Source of the DNA: Brevundimonas sp. NIBR11
GTDB lineage: Bacteria > Pseudomonadota > Alphaproteobacteria > Caulobacterales > Caulobacteraceae
Direction of reading: 5' to 3'
DNA: 64,000 nucleotides
Assembly (NCBI RefSeq): GCF_027912535.1
Contig: NZ_CP115465.1
Span: 1,468,001 to 1,532,000 of the forward strand
Shown: in pieces, positions 1 through 9,576 of the stretch
How positions within the stretch are numbered: position 1 is the first letter of the stretch
Layout: each line of letters begins with the position of its first letter
Notes under the pieces: model-generated
Databases searched by the model: none
What the model was told of the DNA's origin: nothing
Seen by the model: the letters and a program-made list of their open reading frames with translations, nothing else
Position numbers and translations under genes: made by a program

Positions 1-1670
1 GCGCCGACGCCGTCCTCGGCTTCTTCGGCTCGAACCGCCCGACCACGGTCCAGGGCGCCATGGCGCTGGCCGATGCGCTGGACCAGCGCGGTCGCTCCGA
101 AGAGGCCCGCCTCCTGATCCAGGAGTGGTGGCAGACCCAGTCCTTCGACGAAGCCAGCCAGAGCCGCATCCTCAGCCGCTGGGGCTCCAGCCTCACCCAG
201 CGCGACCATGACGTCCGCCTCGGCATGTTGCTGTCGGGCCCGCACGGCCCCGCCACCCGCGCCATGCTCAGTCTGGTCTCGGCAGAGCGCCGCGCCACCG
301 CCGAAGCCGTCATGACGCTCCGCGGCGCCTATGCGGCCGACAGCGTCGTGGGCAATCTTTCGCCTGCCCAGGCGCGCGATCCCAACGTGGTCCTGGAACG
401 CGTCCGCATCCTGCGCGCGGCCAATCGGCAGTCGGAAGGATTCGCCCTTCTTTCCGCCCTACCCGCTGCGCCCCTCCACTCGGACGGCCAGAACACCCTA
501 TGGAACGAGCGCCGCAACTACTTCCTCGACGCCCTGGAACGCCGCGAGTGGCGCGCCGCCTACGACTCGATGGCCGGCCACGGCTTCCCCTCGGGCGACC
601 GAAAGGTGGACGCCGAGTTCTTCGCCGGTTGGGTCGCCCTGACCAAGCTCGGCGATCCCGCTCGCGCCGCCGGTCACTTCGAGACCCTGCGTCAGACCTC
701 GTCCACACCGATCACCCAGGGCCGCGCCCTCTACTGGCTGGGGCGCGCCGCCGAGGCCCAACGCGATCAGGCTCGCGCCCAGACCTACTACCGCGAGGGC
801 GCACGGCACATTCAGACCTTTTATGGGCAGCTCGCCGCCGAGAAGGCCGGCTACACCACCCTGACCCTGCCCGCCGAACCGGTCCCTACGCAGAGCGACA
901 TCGCCGCCTTCGAGGCCAATGAGGTCGTGCGCGCCGCCCGCATCCTCGGCGAGACCGGCGAGATGTCCCTCTACCGCGTCTTCGCCTATCACCTCGACGA
1001 CACTCTGCCGGGCATCGACGACCTGGCCCTGTTGATGGACATGACGCGCGGGTACGGCGACGGGTTCGGGGCCATGATGGTCGGTCGCGCCGCCAGCCAG
1101 CGCGGCTTCCTGCTGCCTGAACGTCAGTACCCCATCCGTATCCCGCCTGAGGTCCCCGGCGCGGCTCCCCTGCCCTTCACCCTGGCCATCACGCGTCAGG
1201 AATCGAGCTTCGATCCTCGCGCCCGTTCCGGCGCAGACGCGCGCGGCATGATGCAGTTCCTGCCCTCGACCGCCTCGGGCGTCGCCCGTCGCCTGGGGAT
1301 GCCCTATTCGGCCGAGCGCCTGTGGGACCCGGACTACAACATGACGCTGGGCAGCTATCACCTCGGCGAGTTGATGAGCCAGTTCAGGGGATCGATGCTG
1401 CTGACGACCGTCGGTTACAACGCCGGCCCCGCCCGGCCTCCGCAATGGGTGGCGCGTTGCGGCGATCCGCGCGGCGGCCTGGCGGCTGGCGGCGTCGATC
1501 CGGTCGACTTCATCGAGTGCGCCCCCTTCACGGAGACGCGCAACTACATGATGCGGGTCATGGAGAACATGGCGGTCTATAAGGCCCGTCTGAACGGCGG
1601 CTCGGCTCCCCTGAGCACCTCGGCTGACATTGCGCGCGGCTCCGGCGGACCACAGCCTTATCAGCCTTGA
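1..1670 (+). CDS. Soluble-type lytic murein transglycosylase (5' truncated)
   Basis: Cleaves the glycan strands of peptidoglycan in the periplasm to give 1,6-anhydro products. The frame is already open at base 3, and the protein upstream of the first ATG at 60 reads like the same helical repeat region, so the true start lies outside the window. The visible part has a long alpha-helical superhelix (to about base 1130) and then a C-terminal SLT domain. The catalytic glutamate lies in ITRQESSFDP (codon at 1200-1202). Further SLT motifs are GMMQFLPSTA, TVGYNAGPAR and the FTETRNYMMRVMENMAVY segment that closes the fold. It ends 13 bases before the convergent TetR gene. The family assignment is firm; the exact Slt subtype is inferred. 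Confidence 0.9.
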   Translation, partial: ADAVLGFFGSNRPTTVQGAMALADALDQRGRSEEARLLIQEWWQTQSFDEASQSRILSRWGSSLTQRDHDVRLGMLLSGPHGPATRAMLSLVSAERRATAEAVMTLRGAYAADSVVGNLSPAQARDPNVVLERVRILRAANRQSEGFALLSALPAAPLHSDGQNTLWNERRNYFLDALERREWRAAYDSMAGHGFPSGDRKVDAEFFAGWVALTKLGDPARAAGHFETLRQTSSTPITQGRALYWLGRAAEAQRDQARAQTYYREGARHIQTFYGQLAAEKAGYTTLTLPAEPVPTQSDIAAFEANEVVRAARILGETGEMSLYRVFAYHLDDTLPGIDDLALLMDMTRGYGDGFGAMMVGRAASQRGFLLPERQYPIRIPPEVPGAAPLPFTLAITRQESSFDPRARSGADARGMMQFLPSTASGVARRLGMPYSAERLWDPDYNMTLGSYHLGELMSQFRGSMLLTTVGYNAGPARPPQWVARCGDPRGGLAAGGVDPVDFIECAPFTETRNYMMRVMENMAVYKARLNGGSAPLSTSADIARGSGGPQPYQP

Positions 1671-1683
1671 TTGAAAGCCTGGA

Positions 1684-2328
1684 TCAGGGCTTCAGCAGTC
1701 CGGTAAACAGGGCGTCCAACATGGTGCGGGTCAGCAGGGTCCGATCCACCCAGTCGAAATAGGGCTTGGTGATCATCAGGGAGACGATCCCGTGCGACCC
1801 GGCCCACAGGGCCTGGGCCGTCGCCCGCGCGTCGCCCCGCAGGTGCCCCTCGGTCCCGGCCTGCTCGACAATCGCCTCGAACGCCCGGAAGAGGTCGCCG
1901 CCCAGCATCTGGGCCGCGCTCTGGGCGCCGTCGCGCGCCTCCACGGGCCGGGTCAGATAGGTCAGGCGGTAGGCGTTGGGGTTCTCGAAGCCGAAATCGA
2001 CATAGGCCTCCATCAGCCTGCGCAGAACGACTGCCGGCGACCCGCCCTCGGCGATCACCGCCGCGTTCGCGGCCTGCAGCCGTGCAAAAGCCAGCCGGCA
2101 TATCTCATGCAGGATCTCGCTCTTCTCGGAGAAGTGCATGTAGAGGGCGGTCGACGACAACCCGACCTCGTCGGCGATCCGGCGGATCGTCGCGCCCTCG
2201 TAGCCGACCTCGACGAAAATCCGTTCGGCCGCAGCCAGTATCTCCGCGCGGCGTGCATGACCCTCGCCTTTCGGCTTGCGGCCTGAGCGGGACGATACGG
2301 GTGGGGATACGACGGATTCAGCCGACAC
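1684..2328 (-). CDS. TetR/AcrR family transcriptional regulator
   Basis: Predicted DNA-binding repressor of 214 residues. The N-terminal helix-turn-helix is clear (AEILAAAERIFVEVGYEGAT, then IADEVGLSSTALYMHFSEKS), followed by an all-helical C-terminal ligand and dimer domain resembling TetR_C_33-type proteins. I place the start at a GTG at 2326-2328 because AGGGAG sits six bases upstream on the minus strand; a longer frame from 2385 lacks a site of this quality. The gene is divergent from the GT2 glycosyltransferase gene with about 97 bases between them, so it may control that gene and itself. No strong palindromic operator is visible there, and the inducer is unknown. Confidence 0.85.
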   Translation of the reverse strand: MSAESVVSPPVSSRSGRKPKGEGHARRAEILAAAERIFVEVGYEGATIRRIADEVGLSSTALYMHFSEKSEILHEICRLAFARLQAANAAVIAEGGSPAVVLRRLMEAYVDFGFENPNAYRLTYLTRPVEARDGAQSAAQMLGGDLFRAFEAIVEQAGTEGHLRGDARATAQALWAGSHGIVSLMITKPYFDWVDRTLLTRTMLDALFTGLLKP

Positions 2329-2425
2329 GCTGAGCTCCCTGAAGCGAACCGCCCCTGCATAGCCGCAATGCCGCGACGACGCCAACGGCTTGCCGGATGA
2401 ACAACCTCAGGATAGGCCGATAACC

Positions 2426-3841
2426 ATGAAGGGCACGGGGAGCACGTCGGACGTCCCGGCGCGGGGGTACCCCCATCGCGCCAACCTGCGCTCGCTCAGC
2501 CTGGGTCAGGCCGGCGTGCTGATCCTGTGCACCGGCGGTGTCGCCCTGGGGCTCGCCACCCATGCACGGGTCACGGGCGTCATCCTCCTCATCGTGGTCC
2601 AGTTGATCTTCGTACTCGCGGCATCGTGGCGGGTGGTGTTGATCCTCGCCAGCCGCCGCGTCGATCCCGATCCTCCCCCCGCGCCGGACCTGCCCCGCTA
2701 CACCATCCTGGTCGCCCTTCTCGACGAGGCCGAGGTGCTGCCGCAACTGGTCGATCGCCTCGCCGCCACCGACTATCCGCGTGACCGGCTTCAAGGCCTG
2801 CTCCTGCTCGAAGCCCACGACCACGCGACCCAGGCGGCCGCCTCGGCCTGCATCCTACCGCCCTGGCTGCGCGTCATGATCGTCCCGCCGGGCGGTCCAC
2901 GCACCAAGCCGGCGGCGTTGAACGCGGGGCTCGCGGCGGCGACCGGCGACTTCCTGACCGTCTACGATGCGGAGGATGACCCCGATCCAGGCCAGCTGCG
3001 CGAGGCCGCCGCCCGCTTCGCAGCCGACCCGTTCGGCAGTCTCGCGACGCTCCAGGCTCCTTTGCGCATCAGACCGGCGAGCCAGTCCGAGAGCCCCTTC
3101 CTGGATCGGCAGTTCGCCGTCGAATACGCCGCCCTGTTCGAGGTGACCTTGCCCGCCATGGCTCGCCTCGGCCTGCCCTTCCCCCTCGGCGGCACCAGCA
3201 ACCATTTCAGCGTCGCGGTCCTCAGGGAGATCGGCGGCTGGGACGCGCACAACGTCACAGAGGACGCCGATCTGGGGTTCCGCCTCTGGCGCTGCGGCTA
3301 TCGGCTCGGGACGCTCCGGCTCCCCACCTACGAAACCCCGCCCGGTGAGATCACGGACTGGCTCCCCCAGCGTACGCGTTGGCTCAAGGGATTCATGCAG
3401 ACTTGGGGGGTCCACACCCGCACGCTCGCGGGGCTCGGCTGGCGCGGCGTCCTGGCCTTGATCATGACCCTGGGCATGAGCCTCGCCGCGGCCAGCGCCC
3501 ATGCCGGGTCTCTGGCCTGGGTCATCGCCACGGTCAGCCTGTCGATCGCTGCGGGCCTGCCCCCGGAAGCGCCCCGGTTCGCGCTGTCGGTTCTCGTCGT
3601 CGGTCTGGCCGCCGCCTGGCTCAACGGCCTCGTCGGCGCCCGACGCGCGGGGGCGCCCTACACGGCGACAGACATGATCACCGCCCCGGCCTATTGGTCT
3701 CTTCTGACCCTGGCCTTCTTCCATGCCGCCTGGCGCGTGGCGGCCGACCCCTTCACCTGGGACAAGACCCCGCACCGCCGCGACCCTGCGGTCGAGATCG
3801 CCGCCCTCGCCGAGGTCGACGCTGGACGCGAGGCGGCCTGA
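2426..3841 (+). CDS. Family 2 glycosyltransferase, membrane-bound (cellulose-synthase-like)
   Basis: Processive-type inner membrane GT-A enzyme of 471 residues. Two hydrophobic helices lie near residues 29-75, the cytoplasmic catalytic domain spans about 90-320, and three or four more helices follow. Nucleotide-sugar and metal ligands are seen in DAEDDPDP (181-188), the catalytic acid in TED (278-280), and the QxxRW motif as QRTRW (315-319). These place it with the BcsA/NfrB-like GT2 group. The start is the ATG at 2426 with AGG about 12 bases upstream; an alternative TTG at 2390 adds 12 residues. No BcsB, PilZ or polymer-export partner lies next to it, so the product (polysaccharide or glycolipid) is not predictable. 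Confidence 0.85.
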   Translation: MKGTGSTSDVPARGYPHRANLRSLSLGQAGVLILCTGGVALGLATHARVTGVILLIVVQLIFVLAASWRVVLILASRRVDPDPPPAPDLPRYTILVALLDEAEVLPQLVDRLAATDYPRDRLQGLLLLEAHDHATQAAASACILPPWLRVMIVPPGGPRTKPAALNAGLAAATGDFLTVYDAEDDPDPGQLREAAARFAADPFGSLATLQAPLRIRPASQSESPFLDRQFAVEYAALFEVTLPAMARLGLPFPLGGTSNHFSVAVLREIGGWDAHNVTEDADLGFRLWRCGYRLGTLRLPTYETPPGEITDWLPQRTRWLKGFMQTWGVHTRTLAGLGWRGVLALIMTLGMSLAAASAHAGSLAWVIATVSLSIAAGLPPEAPRFALSVLVVGLAAAWLNGLVGARRAGAPYTATDMITAPAYWSLLTLAFFHAAWRVAADPFTWDKTPHRRDPAVEIAALAEVDAGREAA

Positions 3842-3859
3842 GGTCGTAAGGCCGTCACG

Positions 3860-4765
3860 ATGCGGCCCGTCCTGTCCTCCTCGCCCCAAACCCTCGTCAC
3901 CCGGGGCTGGTCCGATTACGCACTGCTCGACAGCGGCGACGGCAAGAAGCTGGAACGCTACGGCCCCTACACCGTCGTACGCCCCGAGCCTCAGTGCTTC
4001 TGGAAGCCCCGCGACCCCGACGCCTTCGCCCGCGCTACCGCCACCTTCGATCCGCAGCAGGAGAAGGATGACGAGGACGCCGGCCGCTGGCGCTTCGACG
4101 CTCACGGCCCCGTGGACGCTTTCCCGCTGGGCTGGCGCGACGTGAAGTTCGTCGGCCGCTTCACCCCCTTCCGCCACCTCGCCTTCTTCCCGGAACAGGC
4201 CGCCAACTGGGAGTGGCTGGACGCCAGCATCCGTACCCTGCAGCGCCCCAAGATCCTGAACCTGTTCGGCTACACCGGCGTCGCCTCGCTGGCCGCTGCG
4301 GCCGCCGGCGCCGAGGTCACCCACGTCGACGCCTCCAAGAAGTCCGTCGCCTACGCCCGCGAGAACGCCGAACTGTCCGGTATGAGCGACCTGCCCATCC
4401 GCTGGATCGTCGACGACGCCCGCAAATATGTGGCCCGCGAGGTTCGGCGCGGCTCGAAATACCACGGCATCATCCTTGACCCGCCCAAATACGGCCGCGG
4501 CCCGACCGGGGAGGTCTGGCGCCTGTTCGAGGACATGCCGGGCCTGCTCGCCGACTGCGCCGCCCTTCTGGCCGACGACGCCGACTTCCTGCTGCTGAAC
4601 GCCTACGCCGCCCGCATCTCCGGCCTGTCCCTGGCCCACCAGATGCGCGAAGCCACGGCCGACCGTGGCGGCCGCATCGACTGGGGCGAGTTGGCCCTGT
4701 CCGAAGACGGTCCCGACGCCCGCGCCATCGGCCTCAGCTTCTTCGCCCGGTGGTCGGCCAGATGA
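3860..4765 (+). CDS. Class I SAM-dependent methyltransferase, RlmI/RlmK-like
   Basis: Protein of 301 residues resembling the catalytic part of 23S rRNA m5C methyltransferases, without an obvious N-terminal PUA domain. The SAM pocket is seen as ILNLFGYTGVASLAAAAAGA near residues 132-151, followed by the acidic strand end THVDASKKSV. The substrate motif is IILDPPKYGRGP near 207-218. It starts 18 bases after the glycosyltransferase stop. Its last codons overlap the ATG of the next RNA methyltransferase in an ATGA junction at 4762-4765, so the two are translationally coupled. The fold is certain; rRNA as substrate is inferred. Confidence 0.85.
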   Translation: MRPVLSSSPQTLVTRGWSDYALLDSGDGKKLERYGPYTVVRPEPQCFWKPRDPDAFARATATFDPQQEKDDEDAGRWRFDAHGPVDAFPLGWRDVKFVGRFTPFRHLAFFPEQAANWEWLDASIRTLQRPKILNLFGYTGVASLAAAAAGAEVTHVDASKKSVAYARENAELSGMSDLPIRWIVDDARKYVAREVRRGSKYHGIILDPPKYGRGPTGEVWRLFEDMPGLLADCAALLADDADFLLLNAYAARISGLSLAHQMREATADRGGRIDWGELALSEDGPDARAIGLSFFARWSAR

Positions 4766-5559
4766 CCGAGCGTCTGATCACCTCCCTGACCAACGACACG
4801 GTCAAGGGCGTCCGCGCCCTGCATATGCGCAAGGAGCGCGAAGCGACCGGCGAATTCCTCGCCGAAGGTCTGAAGTTCATCGGCGAGGCCCTCGATCAAG
4901 GCCGTGCGCCCAAGATGCTGCTCGTCGGCATGGAGGCCCGCCCGCACCCGCTGCTGGACCGCGCCAAGGCCGAGACCCTCAAGTCCGGCGGCGAGGTCGT
5001 CGTCGTCACCCACCCGATCCTCGAGAAGATCAGCCGCCGCGAGAACCCGCAGACGGTGCTGGGCGTCTTCGAACAGGCCTATACGGCCCTCAGCGCCATC
5101 GATCCGAAGAGCGCCCCCGCCTGGGTCGCCCTTGAACAGGTCCGCGATCCCGGCAACCTCGGCACCATCATCCGCACGGCGGACGCGGCCGGTTGCGGCG
5201 GCGTCATCCTGATCGGCGACTGCGTCGATCCGTTCTCGGTCGAGGCCGTCCGCGCCACCATGGGCTCGGTCTTCGCCGTCGCCATCGCAAAGGCCACGCC
5301 CGCCGAGTTCCTCGCCTGGCGCGAGACCTGGCCCGGCAGCGTGGTCGGCACCCGTCTGGACGCCACGGTCGATCACCGCCGCGCCGCCTACGCCAAGCCC
5401 AGTCTGATCCTGATGGGCAACGAACAGGCGGGCCTGACCGACGCTCTCGCCGCCGCCTGCGACGTCAACGTCAAGATCCCCATGCGCGGCCGCGCCGACA
5501 GCCTGAACCTGGCCATCGCCACGGGCGTCATGGTCTATGCGGTGACGGACGACATCTAG
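4762..5559 (+). CDS. SpoU/TrmH family RNA methyltransferase
   Basis: Ribose 2'-O-methyltransferase of the SPOUT superfamily, 265 residues. An N-terminal substrate-binding region (about 1-105) precedes the knotted catalytic domain. Motif 1 is QVRDPGNLGTIIRTADAAG, motif 2 is LILMGNEQAGL, and motif 3 is VKIPMRGRADSLNLAIATGV with the conserved asparagine. The start at 4762 overlaps the preceding stop (ATGA); a GTG at 4750 is a less likely alternative. The gene meets the MFS gene tail to tail, sharing four bases. The target (tRNA or rRNA) cannot be told from sequence; the pairing with another RNA methyltransferase suggests ribosome maturation. Confidence 0.88.
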   Translation: MTERLITSLTNDTVKGVRALHMRKEREATGEFLAEGLKFIGEALDQGRAPKMLLVGMEARPHPLLDRAKAETLKSGGEVVVVTHPILEKISRRENPQTVLGVFEQAYTALSAIDPKSAPAWVALEQVRDPGNLGTIIRTADAAGCGGVILIGDCVDPFSVEAVRATMGSVFAVAIAKATPAEFLAWRETWPGSVVGTRLDATVDHRRAAYAKPSLILMGNEQAGLTDALAAACDVNVKIPMRGRADSLNLAIATGVMVYAVTDDI

Positions 5560-6857
5560 GCGGCTCCTTCGCCTTCCTCGTTCTTCAGCCGCGTCATGGC
5601 CCACAGCGCCAGCGTGGTCAGCAGCGCCGCTGCGGTCAGGTACAGCCCCACCGCGCCCAGCCCGTAGGTCTTGCCCAGCCTGGTCGCGACATAGGGCGCC
5701 AGCGACGCGCCCAGAATGCCCGCGACATTGAACGCCATCGACGCGCCCGTGTAGCGAACCTCCGCCGGGAACGGCCGCGCCATCGCCGCACTCAGCGGCC
5801 CATAGGTGCAGCCCATCAGGGCGAAGCCGACCGCGAAGAAGACCAGCAGCCCCGTCAGCCCCGCTCCGAATAGCGGCCCGATGGCGAACCCGAACAGGCC
5901 GATGCCGATCGACGCCAGCATCAGGACCTTCAGCTGTCCCCACCGATCGGCCGCCAGCGCGGCGATCGGAATAAAGGCCCCGAAGAAGAGCACCCCCACC
6001 ATCTGGATCGGCAGGATGTCGCCGCGCGTCAGCCCCAGTTCCGTCGTCGCCCACGACAGCCCCCAGACCGTCAGCAGGTAGAAGATCACGAAGGTCGTCG
6101 CCCCGCCCACGGCGCCCAGGGCCAACGCGCCCTTGTACCGGGCGAATAGGGTCAGGACCGGCGCCCTCACCCGCTCGGCCTTGTCGACGATCTTCTGGAA
6201 CTCCGGCGTCTCGTGAATGCTCAGCCGAACCCACAGACCCACGAAGACCAGCACCGCGCTGGACACGAATGGAATGCGCCAGCCCCAGGCCAGGAAGTCC
6301 GCCTCGGCCATGAAGGTGGTCAGCAGGATGAAAGACCCGGTCGACAAAATGAACCCTATCGGCGCGCCCAGCTGCGGGAACATGCCGAACCAGGCCTTGC
6401 GTCCCGGCGGGGCGTTCTCGGTCGCCAGCAGCACCGCCCCGCCCCACTCGCCGCCCAGACCGAACCCCTGACCGAACCGGCACAGGGCCAGCAACAGCGG
6501 CGCGATCACACCGGCTTGCGAATGCGTCGGCAACAGGCCGATGGCGATGGTCGACAGCCCCATGGTCATGAGGGCGGCCACCAGCGTGGCCTTCCGTCCC
6601 ACCCGATCGCCGAAGTGGCCGAACACGACCGCGCCCACCGGTCTTGCGAAGAAGGCGATGGCGAAGGTCACGAACGAACTCAGCTGCGCCGCGGCCGGAT
6701 CCGTGCCGGGAAAGAAGAGCTGCGGGAACACCAGCACCGCCGCTGTGGCGTAGATGTAAAAATCGAAGAACTCGATCGTCGTGCCGCTCAGACTGGCGAA
6801 CAGGACGCGGCGCGTCGACGCCGGGCTGGGCGCGATCAGCAGGTTGGCTTCGGTCAC
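5556..6857 (-). CDS. MFS transporter, metabolite:H+ symporter (MHS/ProP-like) family
   Basis: Inner membrane transporter of 433 residues with about 12 predicted helices. The N-terminus FDFYIYATAAVLVFPQLFF and the loop 2-3 signature GHFGDRVGRK are typical of the metabolite:H+ symporter group (ProP, KgtP, ShiA). A second conserved arginine-rich loop follows (ENAPPGRKAWFGMFPQLGAP). Translation starts at a GTG at 6857 with AGGGG seven bases upstream. The substrate is probably an organic acid or osmolyte, but nothing in the neighbourhood tells which. Confidence 0.87.
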   Translation of the reverse strand: MTEANLLIAPSPASTRRVLFASLSGTTIEFFDFYIYATAAVLVFPQLFFPGTDPAAAQLSSFVTFAIAFFARPVGAVVFGHFGDRVGRKATLVAALMTMGLSTIAIGLLPTHSQAGVIAPLLLALCRFGQGFGLGGEWGGAVLLATENAPPGRKAWFGMFPQLGAPIGFILSTGSFILLTTFMAEADFLAWGWRIPFVSSAVLVFVGLWVRLSIHETPEFQKIVDKAERVRAPVLTLFARYKGALALGAVGGATTFVIFYLLTVWGLSWATTELGLTRGDILPIQMVGVLFFGAFIPIAALAADRWGQLKVLMLASIGIGLFGFAIGPLFGAGLTGLLVFFAVGFALMGCTYGPLSAAMARPFPAEVRYTGASMAFNVAGILGASLAPYVATRLGKTYGLGAVGLYLTAAALLTTLALWAMTRLKNEEGEGAA

Positions 6858-6916
6858 GGCGTTTCCCCTGTCTTGGCCTATCGATGCGTCCGCGAGCGGC
6901 CTCCGGTCAAGCGGCG

Positions 6917-9346
6917 TCAGGTCCCGCGCGGCTTGGCCCGACTGGTGGCCTCCGCCTCGGCCGGGTTCTCAGGCCAGGGGTGCCTCGGATAGCGCCCGCG
7001 CATTTCGGACCGCACATCCTTCCACGATCCGCGCCAGAACCCCGGCAGGTCCTTGGTCATCTGGATCGGCCTGCGCGCCGGCGACAACAGGGCCAGGGTC
7101 AGCGGAACCCGCCCGGCCCCCACCGTCGGATGGGTCGTCAGCCCGAACAGCTCCTGCACCCGGATGTCGACGCGCGGCCCGCCCTCGGCCCCATAGTCGA
7201 TCCCCGCCGATCCGAGCGGCGTCGTCAGCCGCGCCGGCGCCAGCTCGTCCATCGCGCGGCGCCGATCCCAGGGCACAAGCGTCTCCACCCCCCGCGCCAG
7301 CGCCTCATCCCCGATCTGCGCCAGATGCTGCACGTTTTCCAGCAGCGGCCACAACCACTCTTCGCGCGCCTCCACCAGCGCCGCATCCGACACATCCGGC
7401 CACTCCGCATTCAGCTCGTGCAGAAATGCTAGCCGGGCCCGGACGGCCTCCGACCGCTCGCCCCATTTGAGTCCCTTCAGCCCCTCCGCCTCGACCTCGG
7501 CCTGCAGCGCCCTGGTGATCGTCGCCCGATCCGGCGCCCCGGTGATCTTCTCATCGAAGACGATGGCTCCCAAGCGTCGAATGCGCCGCACCACCATCCG
7601 CCCGGACGGCTCGCGCACCAGCCGGTCCTCGACCGTCATCCGCCGCTCCAGCCCCGCCGGATCGAGCGGCGCGGCCAGACGGATACGGTCCTTCGCGTCT
7701 CCACCGCCCAGATCCGCCACCGCCAGCCAACTCTCGCGCGCCAACCCGTCCGTCGGCTCCAGGAACGCCCCGCGCCCCGACGCCAGCAGAACCTCTCCCG
7801 GCCTCCCCCGCGCCTTGGCCACGCGCTCCGGAAACGCCTCTGCCAGCAGTTCGCCGACCTCGACCTCGCTCCCGCCCGATCCGCCGCCCGCCACCCTCGC
7901 CCAGCGTTCGACCAGCTTCCGCGCATCCAGCGCCCGCTGCGACCGATCCCGCTCGAACCCCTTCAGTCGGTCCCTGAGGTCGACCTCGTTCCCTCCCAGA
8001 CCCGGCTCGCTCAGCACCGCCGCGATCCTCGCCCCCAGCACCGCCGCGCCCGCGTCCGACGCCGCCGCCACCAGATGCGCCAGCCTCGGCGCCAGCGGAA
8101 TCCGCGTCAGCCTGCGCCCATGGGCCGTCAGCCCGCCCACCTCTTCCAGCGCCCCCAGCCGCGTCAGCACCGCCCGCGCCTCGGCCAGCGCCCCGGCCGG
8201 CGGCGCGTCCAGCAGCGCCAGCCCCTCGGTCGTCTTCGCCCCCCACCGCGCCAGATCCAGCGCCAGCCCGGTCAGATCGGCCTCCAGCATCTCGGGCCTC
8301 TGGTGTGGAACCAGCCCCCGCGTCGCCTCCTCGTCCCACAGCCGGTAACAGACGCCCGGCTCCGTCCGCCCGGCCCGTCCGCGTCTCTGCTCGGCCGACG
8401 ACTTCGAGACCCTCACGGTCGCCAGCCGTGTCAGCCCGCTGGACGGCTCGAACCGGGGCACACGCGACAGGCCGCAATCGACGACTACGCGCACCCCCTC
8501 GATGGTTAAACTGGTCTCCGCCACCGAGGTCGCCAGCACCACCTTGCGCCGCCCGGCCGGGGCCGGCTCGATCGCCCGATCCTGCGTCGTCTTGTCCAGC
8601 GCGCCATACAGGGCGACTACGTCGACCGACGCATCCCTAAGCCGCTCACCGATTCTCTGCGCCGTCCGGTGAATCTCCCCCTGGCCCGGCAGGAAGACTA
8701 GCATCGACCCCGTCTGATCCCTCAGCGCCGTCAGCACCGCCCGAGCCGTCGCCTCCTCGATCCGCTCGACCGGATTGCGCCCGAGATAGATCGTCTCCAC
8801 CGGAAAAGCCCGCCCCTGCGCCTCGATGACGGGCGCCCCGTCCAGGAGCCGCGACACTCCCGCGATATCCAGCGTCGCAGACATCACCAACAGCTTCAGG
8901 TCGTCCCGCAGCACCGACTGGCTGTCTCGCGCCAATGCCAGACCCAGGTCGGCGTCCAGACTGCGCTCATGGAACTCGTCGAACAGGACAGCCCCCACGC
9001 TTTCCAGCCCGGGATCGTCCAGGATCATCCGCGTAAAGACCCCCTCGGTGACCACCTCGATCCGCGTCCTGGCGCCCACGCGGCTCTCCAGCCGCGTTCG
9101 GTAGCCGACGGTCTCCCCGGCCGCTTCCCCGAGCGTCTGCGCCATCCTCTCCGCCGCGGCCCGCGCGGCCAGTCGTCGCGGTTCCAGCAAGAGAATCTTT
9201 CGCTCACCCAGCCAGTCAGCCCCCAGGAGGGCCAACGGAACCACGGTCGTCTTCCCCGCCCCCGGAGGCGCGGCCAGCACGACCGCCGGGCTTGCAGCGA
9301 CGGCGGTTTTCAGCTCTTCGAGAACGGCGTGGATAGGCAGGGTCAT
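6917..9346 (-). CDS. hrpB: ATP-dependent RNA helicase HrpB
   Basis: DEAH-type helicase of 809 residues, the usual size for HrpB. Motif I is PPGAGKTTVVPLALL (about residues 24-38), motif II is the variant DEFHERS, motif III is SATLD and motif VI is QRRGRAGRTEPG. The HA2-like region and the HrpB-specific C-terminal domain follow, including the end segment with LPGFWRGSWKDVRSEMRGRYPRHPW. In E. coli the protein is non-essential and its RNA target is unclear. The start ATG at 9346 has no strong Shine-Dalgarno sequence. It faces away from the amino acid permease gene across a 230-base spacer. Confidence 0.95.
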   Translation of the reverse strand: MTLPIHAVLEELKTAVAASPAVVLAAPPGAGKTTVVPLALLGADWLGERKILLLEPRRLAARAAAERMAQTLGEAAGETVGYRTRLESRVGARTRIEVVTEGVFTRMILDDPGLESVGAVLFDEFHERSLDADLGLALARDSQSVLRDDLKLLVMSATLDIAGVSRLLDGAPVIEAQGRAFPVETIYLGRNPVERIEEATARAVLTALRDQTGSMLVFLPGQGEIHRTAQRIGERLRDASVDVVALYGALDKTTQDRAIEPAPAGRRKVVLATSVAETSLTIEGVRVVVDCGLSRVPRFEPSSGLTRLATVRVSKSSAEQRRGRAGRTEPGVCYRLWDEEATRGLVPHQRPEMLEADLTGLALDLARWGAKTTEGLALLDAPPAGALAEARAVLTRLGALEEVGGLTAHGRRLTRIPLAPRLAHLVAAASDAGAAVLGARIAAVLSEPGLGGNEVDLRDRLKGFERDRSQRALDARKLVERWARVAGGGSGGSEVEVGELLAEAFPERVAKARGRPGEVLLASGRGAFLEPTDGLARESWLAVADLGGGDAKDRIRLAAPLDPAGLERRMTVEDRLVREPSGRMVVRRIRRLGAIVFDEKITGAPDRATITRALQAEVEAEGLKGLKWGERSEAVRARLAFLHELNAEWPDVSDAALVEAREEWLWPLLENVQHLAQIGDEALARGVETLVPWDRRRAMDELAPARLTTPLGSAGIDYGAEGGPRVDIRVQELFGLTTHPTVGAGRVPLTLALLSPARRPIQMTKDLPGFWRGSWKDVRSEMRGRYPRHPWPENPAEAEATSRAKPRGT

Positions 9347-9576
9347 TGGGGCTCAAGTAGCGCAAAGCGCGATAGCCCCAAGTAAAAAGCCCGATTGTAC
9401 GCTTGCGACCAGGCGTCCAAATCGCGCCTCACCGCGTAGCTCGACGCCGGAAAAGCAGTTCACGAAAGCGTCTTCAGCCGGTCATGCCGATGATACCGCG
9501 TTGCGCCGAGGCCTTTCCGTGGTTAGCGTCCCGCCCAAACCGGCAGGGGTCCGGAAAACACATCGAGGGGAAGTTC

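Noticed and set aside
2855..4639. Very long minus-strand open frame opposite the GT2 and methyltransferase genes
   Set aside because: Its translation is low-complexity G, R, A and D with no domain, and both opposite genes are clear; a GC-codon shadow.
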